24,298 nucleotides of DNA from positions 1 through 24,298 of the IMG/VR virus record IMGVR_UViG_3300013126_000237. The stretch is one strand, 5' to 3'. Position 1 is the stretch's first letter. Each line of letters starts with the position of its first letter. The translations under genes and the position numbers were made by a program. The notes under the pieces are model-generated. The model saw only the letters and a list, made by a program, of their open reading frames with translations. It did no database searches and was not told the DNA's origin. Positions 11,501 to 19,762 of the stretch are shown one piece after another. The stretch is from a virus.

Positions 11501-14500
11501 ATGTAATCTTAGAATAATTTGATACATCAATATCAGACGTGCTGATGAATCCAGTCTTTTCTAGATTATAGAATAAGTTAGTTGGATTATCAGAAGAATA
11601 ATTTAAGGTCAATGAAGCATTTGTAGAAACACCAATTGTACCTACACCAGTAATAATAAACGAATCTGTACTACCCGTAGAAACAAATTCATTCTTAAAT
11701 TCTGAGTCGTAGAATAATTTGAACTTGGTTCCTACTAATGAAGAGTCTGTAAGATCAAAGACTAAATTATTATTTTTTGTGACGAACAATTCTGGATTGA
11801 TCAATGACAATTGATGGTTAGAACCACCAGTTGATCCCAAACTTACTGTAGATGGCGGATAGTTAATTGCATCATAGTAAGTTTGTGTTAACTGAATATT
11901 ATTATCGTCTATTCTATAAATGAAGTATTCACCAGTTCCTAGTCCACTTGAAACTAGATTTGAATCATAAAATACTTTATCTCCAGTTTTTAGTCTATGA
12001 GAATTAATTGTAATTTTATTATTAGTTAAATCAACGGATGATGAAGAGAATCCAATTGGATTGATTAAAATTTTATTTCTAGGTGAATTGTATTTGACTA
12101 CAATTGCTGCTGATGTTCCAACTCCAACCGATCCATTGGGATTGATGGTTAGATTAATTGAATCTCCGTTTAATAGTGAGTGTGATGTTGAAACTGAAAC
12201 CCTTGTAGTAATCTTTTGAAGAGTTCCGGTTACTTGAGTATCTGTAGATTCAAGTAAATAATCAAATTCATTAGATCCATTATTTACAAAGAATAGACCG
12301 CTAGTATTAGTTGTTAATCCAACTTGAGTTACAATTCCAATATAATCTCTTGATTTATTAATTATGTAAACAGTTTGATTATTCCCACTACTTGGCAGAT
12401 TAAATGTTGCTCCTCCAGAAGAATTTGATACTGTCAGAGCAAGACCTACAGAAGGTTTAGTAAGAGTAACTGCTTGGTTTGTTCTAAATGAATGATTTGG
12501 TAAATAAATGCTTTGCGTTGGAATTGATACAACTTCAAGCAATTCTCCTTTAGTGTAATTTACTGAGGTTCCTATTCCAACAACTGTACCAACTCCAACA
12601 GTTTCTTTGGGGTTAAAATAATATCTTTCTTTTACTTTAGAATCAAAGTAGTCTGTTTTTACAGGTAAAGTCAAATAACTTGGAATCAAGTCCACATACG
12701 TTGATGCTGTATGAGCAGCCCCAACTACTCCTCTCTTGACTCTTAAAATATTCTTATCAATAAATTTATTAAGAACAAAAAGTCTCTCTGTTCCAATTCC
12801 AATACTACTACCGATTGAGATAGAATTTGGAATATTTGATAAGTAAATGTCAGTTACAACTCCAGCAGTTGCATTAGATGATATCTCTTTATAGACAACT
12901 GTTCTAACTGTGTTTACTCCAACAATATGTGATCCCGTTAAAGACTTAATTGAAGTTGATAAACCAGAGACAACAATGCCGTCACCACTCAGTAGTGAAT
13001 GTGAGGTTGAAATGTAAGCAGAAACTTGATTTGGATTATCCCAAACAAAAACTACACCATTATAACTATCAACGGTTGTTTGAATACTGGTAATGTCTTT
13101 ACCCGTCAAACTATTCACATAAGCACTTAATCCACCACCATTTGTCCCAGTATTATCAAATTCAATAGAATCACCAATTTTATACTCACTGCCAGATTCA
13201 ATAATCTGGAAAGAATCAACAGATCCTTTAGTTACAGAATCAACAATTGCCGTTTGATCTACATACTCATTTGATTCAATGATAAAATCATTATCAGCAT
13301 AAGCATCAGAAACTTTATATGGGAATGTATTTCTAATTAATTTTGAACTATTGAAATCAAAGTTATCTTGATTGATAATGAAATTTTCACTAACTGGATT
13401 TGATCTATAAGTATCTCCTATAAAATAAGGATATTTTGGATCTAAAGTTCCAGTAGATGTATTTGTGCTTATGCCAGCAAAATAAGCATAAACACCATCT
13501 GGATATTCAGGAGTCTTACAGAATCTTCCATTGTTTTGATCAAGATCGCCAGAGTTTGTGAACGAATAATCTTCAACAAAAAATCCAATGCTAAAAGCAG
13601 AAGGTCTATCAGTTATATTGGACAAATTTGGAGAATACCCAGTTTGTAATAATCTTATGCCCGAGTTTTCATTAGATGGATTGCTGTATCCATAAGGACC
13701 ATAAATTGGGTTTCCATCATATGCCCACCCAATAATTGGAGAGTGATCTAATCCATCATCATCAAAATAATTCTTACCAATATTTGTAGAATATCCAACC
13801 AATGAATATTTTAATTGATTTGCAGACTGAACTAGTTTTTCAAATCCATATCTGGCAAAATTATTAATTGAGAGTCCTCTAATCTTTGGTTCAATAATGG
13901 ATCCGATTCCAGGGGCAGTTATTTTAATTGTAGTTTTATCGCTGGTATAATTGACACCAGAGTTTAAAACAATAACTTGAGAAATGTATCCATTTTGAAC
14001 GACTGCTCTTAATTTTGCTCCGATTCCATCTCCTTGTACTTCTAAATCTGGAGCAGCATTATACTCAGATCCTCTACTTTGAATCTCAACTGAAACTATT
14101 CTACCATTGCTGATGATTGGTTTTAGTTGAGCATTCTTACCATTTTTAATAGTTACTGTTGGTTTTTTCTGGAGATTTAAAATATCGGATCCATATCCAG
14201 AACCTTGCTCATAAACATAGGCATCAATAATTGATCCACGTACTACGGGTGTTGCTGTAATTACGCCTGTTGTTCCAGAATATTCAATATTGATATTCAC
14301 CTGGATTGGTGGATATTCAAAATTATGATATCCAGATCCAGTAGATGATAATTTAATATAATTTTTACGAATATAATTAGATGTTACAGTTCCACCGATT
14401 CCAGCATTTGCTAATCTAAAGGAATCATCATTCAATTTAATTACATAATATTGATTTGCTGTTGAAAGTCCTGATATTGTTGTTCCAGTGCTAGAATAGA

Positions 14501-17417
14501 CAACTTTTTCCCCATCTCCAAATCCATGATTGGTGAAATTGATGGATGAATTTATTGTGGAAATACCTACGGGTTTTACAATTAACTTTCTATTAGCGTA
14601 TCCACTTCCAGGATTTATAACTTTTACTGATTGTAAAGTATTCTTGTCATCATAAATTCTAAATTTATGAACACCAACATTACTTGCTGTCGTAAAACCT
14701 ACAGTATTGATTCCAACATAATAATCAGAAAAAGTTTGATGTAACTGTATGGAAGTAGGATTAACAATTTTAGCATAATATACTGACCCACTTTGTAATG
14801 TTTTATTCTGATCAGTATTCAATCCAGCGAATGTGCCAATACTTACTGGATCATTCCCATTTTTATTATAAACAATTGCTTGTCCGTTTGATAAATTGTG
14901 ATTATTAATAAATGTTATAGTTTCATTAGTAACATCTATTCCACCAGATTGGGTATTCAATCTAGCATCAAAAGATAGTTCTCTATATCTTTTTCCAATA
15001 ATTGGTTGTAATATAGATCCACTACCATTTCCACCAGTTACAGTTATTGATGTGATATTTTCAATGTCAAAGTCCTGTGGATCTACATAAACTGCTGTTA
15101 CAATACCACTAATAACTGGGCGAACTAAACAAGTAGTTCCAGACCCTGGATTTGAAATTTGAATAGTTGGAGGATTGATTACATCATAATTTGATCCACT
15201 ATTCAATACTTCTACTTTTTCTATTGGACCGTAGTAAATTTTATCGTCAGATTTGTAATTTGTAATTTCAACGCCATTGATTAAAATTCCAACTGCTCCA
15301 GGAACAGTCTTAGTTCCATATCCAGATTCAATATTTGGATTTAGTGGAAACTTTTTAAGTAACTTTTGTGGTCCTATTTTTTTACCACTATTTTCTAGTA
15401 GTGTAAATGTTTGAGTACCAGTTCCAGATGAGAGTGGTTCAAACTCAACATAATCATCAATAGGTATGAAAGATCTTGATGAATAAAGTCTAATTTGATT
15501 TTTGTTTGTTAAAACTTTTACATAATAAATTCCAGCAGAAAGACCTGTGATAGCAGTCGTTTGTGGTGAATAATAAACAACATCCCCTGTGATAAAAGGA
15601 ACATCACTATCAAAGGAAAGAATTGAATATTTTAAAGTTGAAGCATTATATCCTTGAATCCTTTCCCCAGTTGCTTCAACTAGTGTTGCCTTAGAAATAT
15701 CTTTAGTAATCTGATAAGATGGTAAAGAGTTGGAAGCAACATACAGATATTGGTCAGAATCATTATAAACGTTTTGAACATCGGAAGTAATTAAATTATT
15801 TCCATAAATGATTTCAGCACCAGAACTACTGGACTTGTTTAGATTTCTTCTAATATCATAAGAAAGACCGACTACTGGCGTAAATCCTGCTAGATTATCA
15901 AGTAATATTTCTTTCGTTAGTTTATTAATATTTTTTACTGTGGCACCACTAACCACAACATTCTGTGTTCCTCTTACTAAAACATCTACACTATCAGTTT
16001 CCTTTAAACTTGATTTATCAATTTCTGAATATAGTATAAAAGAAGATCCAGAAATTTCTTTAATCTGGTATCTAGATGCCGTATTATAAATCCAAGAGTT
16101 TGAAAAAATTTGTTTTTTAGTTTTATTTACTTCTGGGTCTAAGATTTTTTCGCCAAGATTTTTAACAAAAATTCTTTCACCTTCTGAGGTTAATTTAATA
16201 TCAGAAGTTGGAACAAATTTTGATAGGACTCCAGTAATTCTTAATTCTACTTTTTTGGTTAAGTCACCATTTTCATAACCATAAATGATCTCATCAGATC
16301 TTAAATCAGTAGAAGAACTGATAGTTGAAGTAATTCCACTACAATTTAAAAATTGGTTAATTGTTTTATCAGTGTAAGTAATAGTATTTCCACTGGAAAT
16401 AACATTTCCTGATGTACTAAAACCAACTGTTGAATCAACTGTAATTATTGATGAACCAATAGAAATATTTCCTATGACTTTGGTTTTTCCAGGAATTGTA
16501 AATGTACCTTCAATTAAATCCTTTTCATCAAATCCAACAAATAGACCTAGTTTATAATATGTTTTTCCTTTTCTAGTAACAATTTCAACTTCAGATATTG
16601 AAGCCTGAGTATTTACATCTGTAGATTTTCTAATAGTCTGCCCGACTAAATTGTTTGGATCTCCAGAAATTCTTTCTGCAAGTACAATTTCTCTTCTAAT
16701 AAACTGAGCGGAAGATGGCTTTAAAAGGTATTGCTCAAGATCAATGACTTTTGGAGTAACACCATACAGAACATTGAAAAGAATTCTAAAAGATTCTTCT
16801 GTTCCTTTTGATTGGTAAAATGCCTTAGATTCTTTAATAAAATTACTTACATCTAAATTGGGAACAAAATCAACATTCTCTAACCCAGGTGTCAGGGTAT
16901 ACTTAATTTTATTATAAAATTCTTTTAGAAATAAAGAACTTAAATTATAAACGGACTTGCCAGAGGTGTGTGCTGCTGCCGAAGATGTTGAGAAGACAAG
17001 TTCTCCAGGAGCATTGTCGGCATGATAAGATGTAATTCCACTAAATCCACGAATACATCCAGTAAAAGTATTCGTCGTTATTCCAGTATAGGTAATAATT
17101 TCATCGTCAATCTTAAACAAACCATACTGGTTTGGAAATCCTTTTGTACTGGTTACTTGAACTGTTGAACTTGCACTAGTAATACCAACAGACAAAGAGG
17201 TTTGACCAGTAATTACTTCTGGTGTTAGATTATCTAACTTTAGATATTGATCTAAATTATCTACAATATCAACTGTTCCACCAGAAAATTCTTGTGAGAT
17301 ATAATACTGCTTTAAAAATTCTGATGCTTTTGGACTTTCTGATAGAATAAATTCTGGAAGTTGATTTTCAACGATTTGTTGTATCTGTACTCTTGTTTCA
17401 AACCCTGTTGCTATCAT
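5544..17417 (-). CDS. Giant gp7-like baseplate protein with YHYH domain and repeated beta modules
   Basis: 3957 residues, occupying the slot of T4 gene 7 between gp6 and gp8. Residues ~18-310 resemble the C-terminal part of T4 gp7 as I remember it: FYQSKGTEESFRILFNVLYG (200-219; T4 FYSTKGIEASYKFLFKVLYN) and NLVGQTI (256-262; T4 DLVGQTI), then a beta hairpin and KDLIEGTF (T4 GRLIAGQEV). T4 gp7 is a baseplate wedge subunit, so this end probably anchors the protein in the wedge. A YHYH-type domain lies at ~1225-1335 (GWAYDGNPIYGPYGY, then NGRFCKTPEYPDGVYAYF). The rest is mostly diverged repeats: GSGY-type strands, H-x-(T)GD-x-V-x-Y modules, and RG-type modules near 95-135, ~1570 and ~3030. The ATG lies 1 base from gp6 and behind AGAGGA. 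Calling it gp7-derived is inference from motif match and synteny. Confidence 0.85.
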   Translation of the reverse strand: MIATGFETRVQIQQIVENQLPEFILSESPKASEFLKQYYISQEFSGGTVDIVDNLDQYLKLDNLTPEVITGQTSLSVGITSASSTVQVTSTKGFPNQYGLFKIDDEIITYTGITTNTFTGCIRGFSGITSYHADNAPGELVFSTSSAAAHTSGKSVYNLSSLFLKEFYNKIKYTLTPGLENVDFVPNLDVSNFIKESKAFYQSKGTEESFRILFNVLYGVTPKVIDLEQYLLKPSSAQFIRREIVLAERISGDPNNLVGQTIRKSTDVNTQASISEVEIVTRKGKTYYKLGLFVGFDEKDLIEGTFTIPGKTKVIGNISIGSSIITVDSTVGFSTSGNVISSGNTITYTDKTINQFLNCSGITSTISSSTDLRSDEIIYGYENGDLTKKVELRITGVLSKFVPTSDIKLTSEGERIFVKNLGEKILDPEVNKTKKQIFSNSWIYNTASRYQIKEISGSSFILYSEIDKSSLKETDSVDVLVRGTQNVVVSGATVKNINKLTKEILLDNLAGFTPVVGLSYDIRRNLNKSSSSGAEIIYGNNLITSDVQNVYNDSDQYLYVASNSLPSYQITKDISKATLVEATGERIQGYNASTLKYSILSFDSDVPFITGDVVYYSPQTTAITGLSAGIYYVKVLTNKNQIRLYSSRSFIPIDDYVEFEPLSSGTGTQTFTLLENSGKKIGPQKLLKKFPLNPNIESGYGTKTVPGAVGILINGVEITNYKSDDKIYYGPIEKVEVLNSGSNYDVINPPTIQISNPGSGTTCLVRPVISGIVTAVYVDPQDFDIENITSITVTGGNGSGSILQPIIGKRYRELSFDARLNTQSGGIDVTNETITFINNHNLSNGQAIVYNKNGNDPVSIGTFAGLNTDQNKTLQSGSVYYAKIVNPTSIQLHQTFSDYYVGINTVGFTTASNVGVHKFRIYDDKNTLQSVKVINPGSGYANRKLIVKPVGISTINSSINFTNHGFGDGEKVVYSSTGTTISGLSTANQYYVIKLNDDSFRLANAGIGGTVTSNYIRKNYIKLSSTGSGYHNFEYPPIQVNINIEYSGTTGVITATPVVRGSIIDAYVYEQGSGYGSDILNLQKKPTVTIKNGKNAQLKPIISNGRIVSVEIQSRGSEYNAAPDLEVQGDGIGAKLRAVVQNGYISQVIVLNSGVNYTSDKTTIKITAPGIGSIIEPKIRGLSINNFARYGFEKLVQSANQLKYSLVGYSTNIGKNYFDDDGLDHSPIIGWAYDGNPIYGPYGYSNPSNENSGIRLLQTGYSPNLSNITDRPSAFSIGFFVEDYSFTNSGDLDQNNGRFCKTPEYPDGVYAYFAGISTNTSTGTLDPKYPYFIGDTYRSNPVSENFIINQDNFDFNSSKLIRNTFPYKVSDAYADNDFIIESNEYVDQTAIVDSVTKGSVDSFQIIESGSEYKIGDSIEFDNTGTNGGGLSAYVNSLTGKDITSIQTTVDSYNGVVFVWDNPNQVSAYISTSHSLLSGDGIVVSGLSTSIKSLTGSHIVGVNTVRTVVYKEISSNATAGVVTDIYLSNIPNSISIGSSIGIGTERLFVLNKFIDKNILRVKRGVVGAAHTASTYVDLIPSYLTLPVKTDYFDSKVKERYYFNPKETVGVGTVVGIGTSVNYTKGELLEVVSIPTQSIYLPNHSFRTNQAVTLTKPSVGLALTVSNSSGGATFNLPSSGNNQTVYIINKSRDYIGIVTQVGLTTNTSGLFFVNNGSNEFDYLLESTDTQVTGTLQKITTRVSVSTSHSLLNGDSINLTINPNGSVGVGTSAAIVVKYNSPRNKILINPIGFSSSSVDLTNNKITINSHRLKTGDKVFYDSNLVSSGLGTGEYFIYRIDDNNIQLTQTYYDAINYPPSTVSLGSTGGSNHQLSLINPELFVTKNNNLVFDLTDSSLVGTKFKLFYDSEFKNEFVSTGSTDSFIITGVGTIGVSTNASLTLNYSSDNPTNLFYNLEKTGFISTSDIDVSNYSKITYVDSKYNGSYQVFGVGTTAFSISLKEIPESLTYNTTTTDTLKYSTNSTTARGGVNGFQITFGGFGYKKLPTFVSIASTQGLNAKILPQSRNINRIDSVRIIDPGFEYSSDKTLRPEAFISPVVSLINSDTITDVEVSYGGRNYTSKPDLIIVNPETGDQVTTGILETVLNGTSITGVNIIQSPRGLNSIEQSIVAVNNSNGVTVRTVYSSSSGIVTCVLVTPISGFSTSAFTVGEKIFVEGIQKYGTSGDGFNSENYDYRFFTVTDYRNTNPAEIEFNLSGITTNVGIAKTSQNSYASIVKYSDYPRFRVTQQSATFQVGENLLVLINGQFVSVDLSVTESGSDYVKVYGTYELSFNETIKGSVSGSIATINDVIDNYGRFDVDYSLRQDYGWSDNIGKLDEDYQVLPDNDYYQSLSYTVKSPIEFETLINPVNRLLHTSGLKNFADTEVLSTSNVSAGSSTVDTISIFDILEEKRVDTINNYDLTVDIDVVDNRSKFLKLKNKKLADYIECRTNRVLTIDDISTQFSNSLSSLDQYVDLFINEEYSRFLVQILNPNNDDIQVTELAFYNDSTDTFTFEKSNLFNSAQELVEISTNTDEFGNSSLRFTPTDPFDSDYDIKVFKNTFNSDLAGISTQSIGFVDLTGVNRIVSAGQTSEIISDNISNINSYYATVEVTNNSSNEKNFVELYVTHDGTNSYFSEYYVDSESSPYFSSNFIGTFTSSINSGILYLNYENNTSDQILVRSKIVGFGTTAVGIGTYRFKQSGQTDGTERSLKLESNYSNVSSASTIVGFSTSEVTTSKNLIKISYGSTTAIHQVLMIHNGQNTYNVQYPFISIGSTSGIGTFSTEYNGSNFNLIFHPDASISGNVQIQSFSEVIYTDSDSDNVAPDLSYGPVTESLSLVQYDAINGSRANKTSFTLNHAGIPIFEKKLNPSDSSVLNPVTGIFTIQDHFFNTGEKLIYTPNSTFVGVAASAVGIGSTLNSVGVVTNILPSDVYAIRINKDKFRISTRSDFASSGIYVTFTSVGSGNAHELEMYKKNEKSLIDLDGIIQSPLAYTPIKTNLYNNGGQISNSSTVFGVTGITSIRPNNIIKIDDEYMKVVSVGLGTTSSGPISGSGSANLMQVSRAFVGTSATSHTDSTEVRIYSGSFNIVGSKIYFTDTPKGKNTILRDSSNLEYTRSSFDGRVYLRNNYTTNRVFDDISDRFTGIGQTYTFTVQGINTTGIQTGGGILLINGVFQKPSTINNTGNNYTYVENVGVSSVVFTGITSSNGSIVKSQFDVNQNQLPRGGVIVSLGSTGGLGIAPLVGASVTAVVGAGGTIVSVGLGTTDISGSGYRGTVSIGITQTGHTGTAASITATVGLGGTLAFTIVNAGTGYTNPTIEIPQPSYENLEIRGVSRLGIGSTTDSGSGLLISVDVGASSTTGIGSTLFEVTSFKVARTGYGFKVGDVFTPVGLVTDRRLASPISNFQLTVLDVYTDRLSSWEFGEFDYIDSILSLQDGNRTRFPLNYNGQLLSFEINSNDPDSSLIDLNSLLLIFVNGILQTPGESYIFEGGTSFSFMVAPEPEDNISIFFYKGTSGTDSVSVSINESIKVGDAVQVFKNNNYPQTIDQNLRTIYNISSSDKIETNLYVDQGIDSTNFKPLSWTKQKVDRYINGDFVYKSRDSIESLVYPTARIIKNFSSTDTELFVDDAQFFNYEENNSALVISSVGGLIVTGASPVAAGLTAVVSAGGTIQSLSIINAGSGYVGSAITVSISAPSSIGVGVGTTATATATITNGQITSTTIVKPGFGYSQNNPPQVLAPLPTFSKEDVNNITTVQGFSGIITGITTTSGTSGNPLALKFYMNSSSWSGLTTGYPLYIFNTSVGSGVTSIDGNNSAVVGIGTTFLDNIYYVHSFSSSGSNAEIVSNVHSASSVIGINTVGSTNQPIGKFSWGKLSGFTRSTSPISLGVTGFTVDAGLSTFPSIQRRDYGLRDSGALRKDLG

Positions 17418-17418
17418 C

Positions 17419-19329
17419 TTATATCCTCTTTAGTTCTCCGTTTAGATAGTTTGAAGTTACCTTAAATCCAATACCAGATATTTGCTCCCCAGACGAAATT
17501 GTATCTTTAACCATATTTATGGTACTATCGGCAACACTAAAACTTAAATATAAATCTTTGAGACCAATAATATCATTAGACTCTGGATATGCTTGAACCT
17601 CAACAATATTATTTTCCATGTCTGTTGAAGTTATCTTAATTGTGGTTAAGAGTATCTCACCAGTCGTATAGTTTACTGTTCCGGCAGACTTAATTACAAC
17701 TGTATTATCAACACCATTTGGATTTGGTTTAACAATAGAAATATCACCCATTCCACTTCCATCTAAATTGCCAGTTACAAGATTCTTTTTGGGTACATCA
17801 GTTAGATAGACGGTATCTGGCTCTCCAGAAATTCTAAATCCAGTGCTCTTAATATTAAATCCCTTTGAATTGATATGGAACTGGTTCCCAAAACAAAGTT
17901 CGTATTGAGCAAAATCATTCACAGCGGCTTTTAGATTTCTTCTAATTACAACTCTTGTGATGTTTGATGTAATCGCACCATCAACATCATCAATGATTCT
18001 CACTAATTTACTATACTTAAATCTACCACCAAACTTATTGACATCCGTTGACGAGGCATAAGTTGTTAGAGCATTCACTACTCTAGTCTTTAAGTCATTT
18101 ACATTAGAAACTTTAGGTGAGTCATAATAGACTGCGGAGTCTACCTCAACATACAGAACCTTAAGATCAATAATTGATTGATTAATACCTGTGAGAGAAT
18201 AGTTTTTGAGTTTGTTTAAGATTTGTTGTTTATCAAAATCCGAAACATAATCACCATTCTTTGGTTTGATACTGATTAAAACAGTTCCGAATTGAGGTGG
18301 ATCTAGTTCCTCTCCACCAACAACAGAAACAGATTCGGTATTTGGATAAATTTGTTGAATAATAGACTCATAATCTCTTCCTGTTACCGCCCTATATTGC
18401 GATGAATACAGACGAGGAGCAAAGTATTTGATAGAATCAATGCTTTCAATGTCACCACCATTAGAAGAAGATGCTGTGGTAACAACTGAGACTGTTGATG
18501 AAGGAGTTACAATTTCATCAGATGATCCTCTCAGTGATCCAGAGAAAGAAAAGAGTGACGCTCCATTACCATCTTTCCCATCAGTAACAATGTAAGTTAC
18601 TGTAATGATTGTACCGTTTTCTAATTTTTTACCAAAGATACCATCACCAAACAGAAGTTCATATTTCTCATCTTTAATTTCTTGAAGCAGATAAGTCTCT
18701 GATGTGCTTTGAACATTGAGAATATTATCAACTAGTGTGTATTCTCTACCTAATCCAGTATCAGAAATACCTTTGACGTAAACGACAATTGTAGATGTAT
18801 CAATGAATGGATTATCCAGAATAAATCTTTGATCCAGGGATCCATCAACAACAAACTGATTACGTAAAAATGTTCCCTGATAGATGTTAATGTCTGAAAA
18901 TGAAGCGGCACCACCGGTTACCGTCGTGGTGACATTTTCAGGAACGGAGAATGTATAGGTTGTGTCTCCAACTCCACCAACGCACACCAATCCCGCCTGT
19001 AGAGTGAGTGTAGGACTTGTTGTGGTAGTTGGAACGTTAAATGATACGACTGCCTTAGAGGCGGTTCTAGAGCGCGGTACGTATCCAATATTTCTTGCTA
19101 ATGAAACAACATTCTCTCTAAGAGTTGCCGAGTCTAGAAAAGACTCATTCACAACCATGTTAGAGTTGAATGCTGTGATGTAAGTATTATACGCTAACGT
19201 ATCAATCAGTACAGAAAAGTTTGACCCTTCAAAGTCAAAGTCTGTAAAATTAGAGTTCGCACGAAGATAGTCCTTGATTGAGGTCTTGATCTGATCAAAG
19301 TCTAAATTAGTAAACTGTGTAAAAGGCAT
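17419..19329 (-). CDS. gp6: Baseplate wedge protein gp6 (baseplate J-like)
   Basis: 636 residues, close to the 660 of T4 gp6. The N-terminus (LDFDQIKTSIKDYL, then FEGSNFSVLIDTLAYNTY) and the region around residues 60-90 (ESFLDSATLRENVVSLAR, then IGYVPRSR) are typical of gp6. Around 226-255 the FGDGIFGKKLENGT element is shared with the baseplate J family, and GRDYESIIQQIYP near 316-328 is another J-family landmark. In T4, gp6 dimers form the inner ring that ties the wedges together and sit on gp25. The gene begins 1 base after the gp25 stop, so the two are probably translationally coupled. It ends 1 base before the giant gene and carries that gene's AGAGGA ribosome site in its last codons. A CATAAATA octamer near the 3' end may be an internal late promoter. 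Confidence 0.95.
   Translation of the reverse strand: MPFTQFTNLDFDQIKTSIKDYLRANSNFTDFDFEGSNFSVLIDTLAYNTYITAFNSNMVVNESFLDSATLRENVVSLARNIGYVPRSRTASKAVVSFNVPTTTTSPTLTLQAGLVCVGGVGDTTYTFSVPENVTTTVTGGAASFSDINIYQGTFLRNQFVVDGSLDQRFILDNPFIDTSTIVVYVKGISDTGLGREYTLVDNILNVQSTSETYLLQEIKDEKYELLFGDGIFGKKLENGTIITVTYIVTDGKDGNGASLFSFSGSLRGSSDEIVTPSSTVSVVTTASSSNGGDIESIDSIKYFAPRLYSSQYRAVTGRDYESIIQQIYPNTESVSVVGGEELDPPQFGTVLISIKPKNGDYVSDFDKQQILNKLKNYSLTGINQSIIDLKVLYVEVDSAVYYDSPKVSNVNDLKTRVVNALTTYASSTDVNKFGGRFKYSKLVRIIDDVDGAITSNITRVVIRRNLKAAVNDFAQYELCFGNQFHINSKGFNIKSTGFRISGEPDTVYLTDVPKKNLVTGNLDGSGMGDISIVKPNPNGVDNTVVIKSAGTVNYTTGEILLTTIKITSTDMENNIVEVQAYPESNDIIGLKDLYLSFSVADSTINMVKDTISSGEQISGIGFKVTSNYLNGELKRI
17514..17521 (-). 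promoter_or_regulatory. Possible internal late promoter CATAAATA in gp6
   Basis: The minus strand reads CATAAATA (NATAAATA late-type box) about 97 bases upstream of the giant gene's ATG, inside the gp6 coding sequence. It could drive the giant gene separately. The same 7-mer is expected several times by chance in sequence this AT-rich, so it is a candidate only. Confidence 0.35.
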
Positions 19330-19330
19330 T

Positions 19331-19732
19331 TTATCTTGTTGCCTCTAGGATAAATGTAAATTCTTGAGTCGGAAAGTCCTGGCCAATGATATCAAAGAAA
19401 ATAGTCGCTTCAAATTCGTTTGTATCAGGTCTAGGATTCACCTCAACAACTACATTCTCAACTCTGGTTTCAAAGTTATCTATTGCTAATTCAATTTGTC
19501 TTTGAATAATTGAAGCAGTACCAAAATCAACAAATTCAAAAAGACTACTACGTACATCAGATCCAAAATTTGGATTAAAGAATTTTTCTGTAGGAATCGT
19601 TTCTACAATGTTTCTGACTGATCTTTTGATCGCGTTCTCATTCTTTAAGATTGGTAAATCCTTTGTGACCGGATGAGGATCAAAGGATAAACTAATATCT
19701 TTAAATGATCTAGATATCCTTTGTATTGCCAT
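19331..19732 (-). CDS. gp25: Baseplate wedge protein gp25 (lysozyme-like/TssE family)
   Basis: 133 residues, the usual gp25 length (132 in T4). The protein has the family layout. The N-terminal ISRSFKDISLSF is followed by an AIKRSVRNIVET segment. IPTEKFFNPNFGSDVRSSLF comes next at about residues 47-66. Then come the helix IQRQIELAIDNFETRVENV and the C-terminal beta strands. Gp25 is conserved in contractile tails and type VI secretion, where it nucleates sheath assembly at the baseplate. It stands at the head of the gp25-gp6-giant-gp8 unit and overlaps nothing. A CATAAATA late-promoter box sits 20 bases before the ATG, and no convincing Shine-Dalgarno is visible. Confidence 0.95.
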   Translation of the reverse strand: MAIQRISRSFKDISLSFDPHPVTKDLPILKNENAIKRSVRNIVETIPTEKFFNPNFGSDVRSSLFEFVDFGTASIIQRQIELAIDNFETRVENVVVEVNPRPDTNEFEATIFFDIIGQDFPTQEFTFILEATR

Positions 19733-19752
19733 CGGACAGAAGTTTCTTGCTT

Positions 19753-19760
19753 TATTTATG
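19753..19760 (-). promoter_or_regulatory. Late promoter box CATAAATA upstream of gp25
   Basis: The minus strand reads CATAAATA in the 30-base gap between the 80-residue gene and gp25, about 20 bases before the gp25 ATG. Intergenic placement at the head of the baseplate operon supports a late promoter. Confidence 0.65.
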
Positions 19761-19762
19761 TT

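Noticed and set aside
14607-14614. TATAAATC-like octamer inside the giant gene
   Set aside because: It is far from any gene start and such matches are expected by chance in this AT-rich sequence.
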